Of a DNA stretch of 64,000 bases, positions 63,122 to 64,000 are shown piece by piece. How positions within the stretch are numbered: the first letter of the stretch is position 1; each line of letters begins with the position of its first letter. The notes under the pieces are model-generated. The model worked only from the letters and a program-made list of their open reading frames with translations, was not told the origin of the DNA and made no database searches. The DNA is taken from assembly GCF_050749805.1 (NCBI RefSeq), contig NZ_CP192738.1, positions 6,891,143 to 6,955,142 of the forward strand, given 5' to 3'. Source of the stretch: Hahella sp018986435 (GTDB lineage: Bacteria; Pseudomonadota; Gammaproteobacteria; Pseudomonadales; Oleiphilaceae). A program made the position numbers and the translations under genes.

Positions 63122-64000
63122 ATCCGACTCTTTAGCAAATAACTGGTTGAAATTCGTTCTAGAAAACAGGGAGCGGAATTGTAGGGAATTTAGAGGCAAA
63201 TAGCAAATGGGAGTTGCGGAAATTTTCAACACGGTCTTTTTAGCAAGAGTTGAAACAAAGTCTGTGGATCAGTGTGAGTAACTTTTTACTTGGAGTTGGA
63301 CCTGTTAATTCATGTGGAAAAGCTTTAGATCAAAATTCAAACAGCGTGAATGGATTTTTGAAATCAAAAGAGCGCTCACTCACCTCTTATTAAATCTTAG
63401 GTTTTTAAGAAAGGATGGTTATGAAGACTTATGATTAGTCAGCCATTTTTCTGTGGATAAGTGTGGAAAAGTTTTATGTATCATCTGTTTATAGAATGTA
63501 AAAGAGCTTGGCAAGCTAGGGATTAACCTTTGAAAAACTGATGAGAACTTGGGGAGGAAACGAAGAGTTTTCCACAGGCTAAAGTTGTCTCCAGGTCCAC
63601 AACAAGTTATCCACAGGGAATCACAAGGGTTTGGGATATGAGCAAAGGTTCTAAAAATTTTTTTACAGCTAAAAATGTTAACAAGCTTGTTAGTAACTCA
63701 GTAACTATATGAAATTAAAAATAAAAATAATCCACAGGGGTTCTAATAAGATTTATTTTCGAGGTGGTAAAGGAAAGTCATTCCAGCTAGAATTTTCCCC
63801 TACCTGTTTAGGTTCAGTCTGATTTCGTTGCTTATTGTGGGGAGTGACGAAGAAAAAGCGTCTTTATTAGCCGCCTGATGTGGGTTTTGGCCACAGGGTT
63901 TTGTTTTCTCTGAAAAACATCAAAATTCGGTTTTCCATATAGAAAGCCGCCGTCTTTAATTTGCGCAAAAAAAGAGCAAGCATGTACAAATTCTGGAGGT
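63122..64000. other. Probable chromosomal origin (oriC) between rpmH and dnaA
   Basis: An AT-rich region of almost 880 bases with no gene. Perfect DnaA boxes occur at 63452-63460 (reverse) and 63607-63615 (forward), with one-mismatch boxes at 63263-63271, 63313-63321, 63462-63470, 63568-63576 and 63728-63736. A very AT-rich stretch at about 63650-63770 could be the unwinding element. The final bases contain CTGGAGGT, a ribosome binding site, so dnaA probably starts just beyond 64000. The rpmH-dnaA position matches the origins of Pseudomonas. Confidence 0.8.

Noticed and set aside
1..64000. CRISPR arrays, tRNA or rRNA genes, and insertion sequences
   Set aside because: I saw no regular repeat-spacer pattern, no cloverleaf with its usual conserved bases, and no transposase or terminal repeats. 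A covariance-model search would settle the tRNA point.

Overview
The window is a compact chromosomal segment of a free-living gammaproteobacterium. It ends in the block rpmH-rnpA-yidD-yidC-mnmE ... mnmG-rsmG-parA-parB-atpIBEFHAGDC-glmU-glmS, with an intergenic region rich in DnaA boxes after rpmH. That is the origin neighbourhood seen in Pseudomonas and Oceanospirillales relatives. The last bases look like a ribosome binding site, so dnaA probably begins just past the right edge. Gene content (type III secretion parts, large accessory load, moderately high GC) suggests a marine Hahella-like genome. This is an inference from memory of such genomes, not a search result.

Layout. (1) 1-2.6 kb: glutaminase, then a type III secretion chaperone with a predicted effector that carries deaminase-type zinc motifs. 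(2) 2.9-5.5 kb: an EF-G paralogue, preceded by a promoter, a 29-residue leader peptide and mutually exclusive hairpins that look like a transcription attenuator. (3) 5.6-12.5 kb: an NAD salvage locus (nadV, nadM-Nudix, a nadR-like gene, pnuC, nrtR) with operator-like repeats at both control points. It runs on into a NADAR protein, a small unknown protein and an ADP-ribosylglycohydrolase. (4) 12.5-25.5 kb: accessory genes. They include a type II thioesterase, an RNA ligase, an HD-polynucleotide kinase fusion, a SEC-C protein, an ABC exporter, a methyltransferase overlapping a DUF3883-type nuclease, a second RNA ligase of another family, prolidase, a methanethiol methyltransferase-like protein, and an HD plus HAD-like pair. 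(5) 25.7-41.5 kb: LysR regulator, two CPBP membrane proteases, a cyclic-nucleotide-binding/rhodanese-like protein, a lipoprotein, a hairpin-rich GGA-containing intergenic segment, an alpha-2-macroglobulin with pbpC, and a YopT-type cysteine protease. (6) 41.5-64 kb: the conserved core (glmS, glmU, ATP synthase, ParAB, MnmG/RsmG, MnmE, YidC, RnpA, RpmH) with a few accessory genes, ending in the probable oriC.

How it fits together. The NAD locus can take up nicotinamide riboside, convert it and nicotinamide to NMN and NAD, and control this through an ADP-ribose-sensing repressor. The adjoining genes that act on ADP-ribose and on RNA ends suggest a joined NAD turnover, ADP-ribosylation reversal and RNA repair module, which is the most interesting system here. 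Two separate loci look like type III effectors far from any visible secretion apparatus. The conserved block from 41.5 kb rightwards is ordinary housekeeping.
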